DNA of 15,672 nt from an uncultured Eubacteriales bacterium (GTDB lineage: Bacteria; Bacillota; Clostridia; Eubacteriales; Anaerofustaceae): positions 1 to 15,672 of the forward strand of contig CADBPP010000313.1 in NCBI GenBank assembly GCA_902796565.1, written 5' to 3'. The stretch's first letter is position 1. The number at the start of each line of letters is the position of its first letter. Below are positions 13,258 through 15,672 of the stretch, piece after piece. The position numbers and the translations under genes are program-made. The notes below the pieces were generated by a model. It was not told the origin of the DNA and ran no database searches. It saw nothing but the letters and a program-made list of their open reading frames with translations.

Positions 13258-14137
13258 GGTCGATACCCATATCCTTTCCCCGGAAACCGTGGGGCAGCAG
13301 TTCCCTGAAGGGACACTTCTCCCACTCGCCGGAGCCTTTTATGACGATGACCTCGAAGTCGTCATCTGCGAATTCGTTGAGGAACTGCCTGCATACACCG
13401 CAGGGATAGGCATAGCTGTCCCCGGAGCAGGCGATGGCAACCTTCACGAAGTGCCTCTCCCCCTCGCTCACTGCCTTTACGGCGGCGGTGCGCTCTGCGC
13501 AGATGGTGGCGGAATAGGAGGCGTTCTCGATGTTGCAGCCGGTGTAGATCTTCCCGCTGGAGGTGAGAAGAGCCGCTCCCACATGGTAGCCGGAATAGGG
13601 GCAGTAGGCCATGTCCAGCATCTGCGTCGCCAGACGTATCAGTTCCAGGTCCTCCTTACCTGCTTCCGTGCGGTCCATGTTCTTGAACACGCCCATCTTT
13701 CTCATTATCCTCTTTTCCATGCTGCGCATCTTCAGCTTCTCCTCGTCGTCCATATGGTCATATCCCATAAGGTGCAGGAAGGAATGGACGCTGAGGTAGC
13801 TGAGCTCCCTTTCCAGGGAATGGCAGAATTCCTCCGCCTGTCTGACGGCCACGTCCCGGCAGAGCACTATGTCCCCGAGGATCCTGGCGCCCCTGGGATC
13901 GGTCTCCTCCAGAGGGAAGGACAGTACGTCCGTGGAACTGTCCACGGATCTGTATTCCCTGTTGAGCTCTCTGATATGGTCCTCGTCCACCAGGGTCACG
14001 CTGACCTGGTATCCCGCCGGGAACTTGAAGAAGCCCGCGGCGGTCTTCACCGCCTTCTTTACATATTTCTCGGCTTCTTTGATCCCCTCGTCGCTGCCGG
14101 ACTCGTTGACGAAGATGATCTCCTTAATTTTCTTCAT
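13250..14137 (-). CDS. Fused YbeY endoribonuclease - cytidine deaminase
   Basis: One 295-residue frame holds two enzymes. Residues 1-150 are YbeY, the metal-dependent RNase for 16S rRNA 3' maturation and quality control: NREYRSVDSSTDVLSFP (59-75), GDIVLCRD (88-95) and the metal site H118, H122 and H128 in HSFLHLMGYDH. Residues 163-290 are a tetramer-type cytidine deaminase of the pyrimidine salvage pathway: YCPYSGYHVGAALL (178-191), substrate loop CNIENASYS, C213-A-E215 with E215 as the proton shuttle, and PCGVC (C246, C249) completing the three-Cys zinc site. All key residues of both are intact. The joint (151-162) contains an ATG at M154, but no ribosome binding site precedes it. The gene overlaps pgpH by 14 bases and era by 8. 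In B. subtilis dgkA lies between these two genes; here it is missing. Confidence 0.95.
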   Translation of the reverse strand: MKKIKEIIFVNESGSDEGIKEAEKYVKKAVKTAAGFFKFPAGYQVSVTLVDEDHIRELNREYRSVDSSTDVLSFPLEETDPRGARILGDIVLCRDVAVRQAEEFCHSLERELSYLSVHSFLHLMGYDHMDDEEKLKMRSMEKRIMRKMGVFKNMDRTEAGKEDLELIRLATQMLDMAYCPYSGYHVGAALLTSSGKIYTGCNIENASYSATICAERTAAVKAVSEGERHFVKVAIACSGDSYAYPCGVCRQFLNEFADDDFEVIVIKGSGEWEKCPFRELLPHGFRGKDMGIDLE

Positions 14138-15672
14138 TCTTTTCCTCCCTGGCGGCGTCCGGATACTCCACCCTCTGGTGGTAGATATTCAGGAGCACCT
14201 CGTAGAATTCTTTCTTTATCCTGTCGATGTCGGCGAAGGTCAGCACCGACTGTTCCAGCTGTCCTTCCCCGATCTTCTTTTCAAAAATGCGGTCGATGAC
14301 GCCCTTTAAGGCCTCTGCGTCAGGGTTCTTGAGGCTTCTGGCGGCGGCCTCAACGGAGTCCGCCAGCATCACTATGGATTCCTCGCGGCTCACGGGCAGA
14401 TGGCCGCTGTAGTGAAAGTTCTCCTCGCCGGTGTAGCCTTCCCTGTCGGCCTTCACCTTGAAGTATGTGATCTCGCTGGTACCGTGGTGGGTCTCGATGA
14501 AGCGCACCACCGGGTATGGCACCTTGCTGTGGCCGGCTATGGCGATGCCGTCCGTCACGTGGTTCTTTATGATCTTCGCGGAAAGATCCGGGGCCAGATT
14601 GTCCAGGATGTTGACGCTGCCCGCCTGGTTCTCGGAAAAGTACATCGCCTTTTCTATCTTACCTATGTCATGGTAGTATGCTCCCACACGGGCTAGCAGA
14701 GGATTTCCCCCCACGCTGATGGCTGCGGCTTCGGAAAGATTGCTCACGATAAGGCTGTGATGGTAGGTCCCCGGGGCCCTGGTTATCAGCTCCTGTATGG
14801 GCTTGTCATTGGCTCCGGACATCTCCAGCAGCCTGAAGGGGGTGAGCTTTCGGAAGGCGTTCTCCCAGATGAGGCAGATGATGCTCACCATCAGGGCGCA
14901 GGCGGCTCCGTTGCCGATGGCATAGTAGGTGTTTCGCAGTATCCCCGCTGTAAGGATCGACCCGCTGCGGTACAGCGTGAGTATCACCACCACCGCCACG
15001 TTCACCGCGGCCACCCTGGCCCCGGCGGTTATGATGTCGCTGCGGGAGCGTATGTTCCTCAGGTTTATGATGCCCACCGCCGAGGATATGACCACGAAGA
15101 CCGCCGTGTCCACGTCGAACTGCAGGCATACGCACAGCAGGGGCACGTAGAACAGGGTGAAGAAGGCCGCCTTCGGGGCTGAGGAGTATATCATGCACAT
15201 GCACATGGGGAACAGCGCCGCCGGGATAAGAAACGGCGACGTATCCATGCCTATCTGTCCCACCGAAAGCACCAGTATGAAAACGATGCCGGCGCATATC
15301 AGCTCCGGAAGTTCCGAGCTTATGTCCGGATGGAAGGTGCTGAGGAAGCGGTCGAACAGAAGAAGGATCAGAAACATCAGGGCCGGCAGGCCGAGGGACG
15401 AAACGGTCAGGTCCATGAAGGACGTCCTCAGAAGGTTGTTGTCCTTGAGGAGCTGGATGTCGTCCTCCGTGAGCACGTCTCCCTTGTTGATGATGGTCTG
15501 TCCTGTCTCATACACCACTTCGTAGACGCTGTCGCGGGCCGCCTTCTTGGCAAGGGCAGTGGCGGATTCGTTCAGGATCATGTTTGGGATGATGCTGGCC
15601 TTCACCACCGTCGAGGCGATGGCCTTCTGGGTGGGGTTGAGGCTGGTGCGGTTGATGTAGTCCTCCGCCATC
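14124..15672 (-). CDS. pgpH: PgpH (YqfF), 7TM-HD cyclic-di-AMP phosphodiesterase, 5' end cut off
   Basis: This membrane-bound HD phosphodiesterase hydrolyses cyclic-di-AMP. About 516 C-terminal codons are present; the N-terminal helix and most of the extracellular 7TMR-HDED domain lie beyond the window. The first visible residues (to about 85, with TGQTIINKGDVLTEDDIQLLKDNNLL) are the end of that outer domain. Seven hydrophobic segments follow between about 88 and 272. The HD domain shows APGTYHHSLIVSNLSEAAA (299-317, H305), HDIGK (334-338), H371, H381, ETHHG (393-397) and D438 in LADSVEAAARS. Its 3' end overlaps the ybeY-cdd start by 14 bases. The order pgpH-ybeY is the Bacillota standard. 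Confidence 0.95.
   Translation of the reverse strand, partial: MAEDYINRTSLNPTQKAIASTVVKASIIPNMILNESATALAKKAARDSVYEVVYETGQTIINKGDVLTEDDIQLLKDNNLLRTSFMDLTVSSLGLPALMFLILLLFDRFLSTFHPDISSELPELICAGIVFILVLSVGQIGMDTSPFLIPAALFPMCMCMIYSSAPKAAFFTLFYVPLLCVCLQFDVDTAVFVVISSAVGIINLRNIRSRSDIITAGARVAAVNVAVVVILTLYRSGSILTAGILRNTYYAIGNGAACALMVSIICLIWENAFRKLTPFRLLEMSGANDKPIQELITRAPGTYHHSLIVSNLSEAAAISVGGNPLLARVGAYYHDIGKIEKAMYFSENQAGSVNILDNLAPDLSAKIIKNHVTDGIAIAGHSKVPYPVVRFIETHHGTSEITYFKVKADREGYTGEENFHYSGHLPVSREESIVMLADSVEAAARSLKNPDAEALKGVIDRIFEKKIGEGQLEQSVLTFADIDRIKKEFYEVLLNIYHQRVEYPDAAREEKNEEN

Noticed and set aside
13665..13730. Separate cytidine deaminase gene starting at the internal ATG (M154)
   Set aside because: No ribosome binding site precedes the ATG at a usable distance, and the frame is continuous with YbeY, so a single fused product is the simpler reading.
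1..15672. Mobile elements, CRISPR repeats, tRNA genes, phage genes or toxin-antitoxin pairs
   Set aside because: Both strands were read for repeats, transposase-like frames and tRNA signatures, and none were found. The region is housekeeping chromosome.

Overview
This window looks like chromosomal DNA from a Clostridia-type member of the Bacillota. The signs are a tyrosine T-box leader, strong sigma-A type promoters, U-tract terminators, AGGAGG-like ribosome binding sites, and the gene order pgpH-ybeY-cdd-era, which is the Bacillota order. It reads as ordinary housekeeping chromosome by eye. I see no insertion sequence, phage gene, CRISPR array or tRNA. Every protein gene is on the minus strand, so transcription runs from high to low coordinates. 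The only plus-strand gene I can support is a small structured RNA near 10.1-10.26 kb.

Right part (15672 down to about 10258). A tightly packed operon starts outside the window: pgpH (7TM-HD cyclic-di-AMP phosphodiesterase, 5' end missing), then one gene encoding YbeY fused to cytidine deaminase, then era, tgt, yajC and a small membrane protein with a soluble C-terminal domain. The genes overlap or nearly touch at pgpH/ybeY-cdd (14 bases), ybeY-cdd/era (8 bases) and era/tgt (11-base gap). In Bacillus subtilis, yqfF, yqfG(ybeY), dgkA, cdd and era are separate genes; here dgkA is absent and ybeY and cdd form a single frame. A strong terminator sits after yajC, directly in front of the ribosome binding site of the last gene.

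Middle (10257 to about 8534). A free-standing RNA on the plus strand has its own promoter (TTGCTA-17-TATAAT), a long closing stem, inner stems and a terminal U-tract. It is best explained as a 6S (SsrS)-like RNA. Going left, it is followed by an M32 carboxypeptidase (Taq family) on the minus strand.

Left-middle (8471 to 4652). This part holds a 790-residue exported, membrane-anchored surface protein with a cohesin-like domain, three cadherin-like beta-sandwich repeats and a long acidic cytoplasmic tail. It is followed by a terminator, murB (peptidoglycan precursor synthesis, possibly made from a leaderless mRNA), a four-helix membrane protein of unknown function, and another terminator.

Left (4596 to 1). 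uvrA has its own promoter. An Lrp/AsnC-family regulator follows, with an 8-bp perfect inverted repeat around its -10 box. Last comes a T-box leader with a UAC (Tyr) specifier controlling tyrS, whose 3' end runs off the window.
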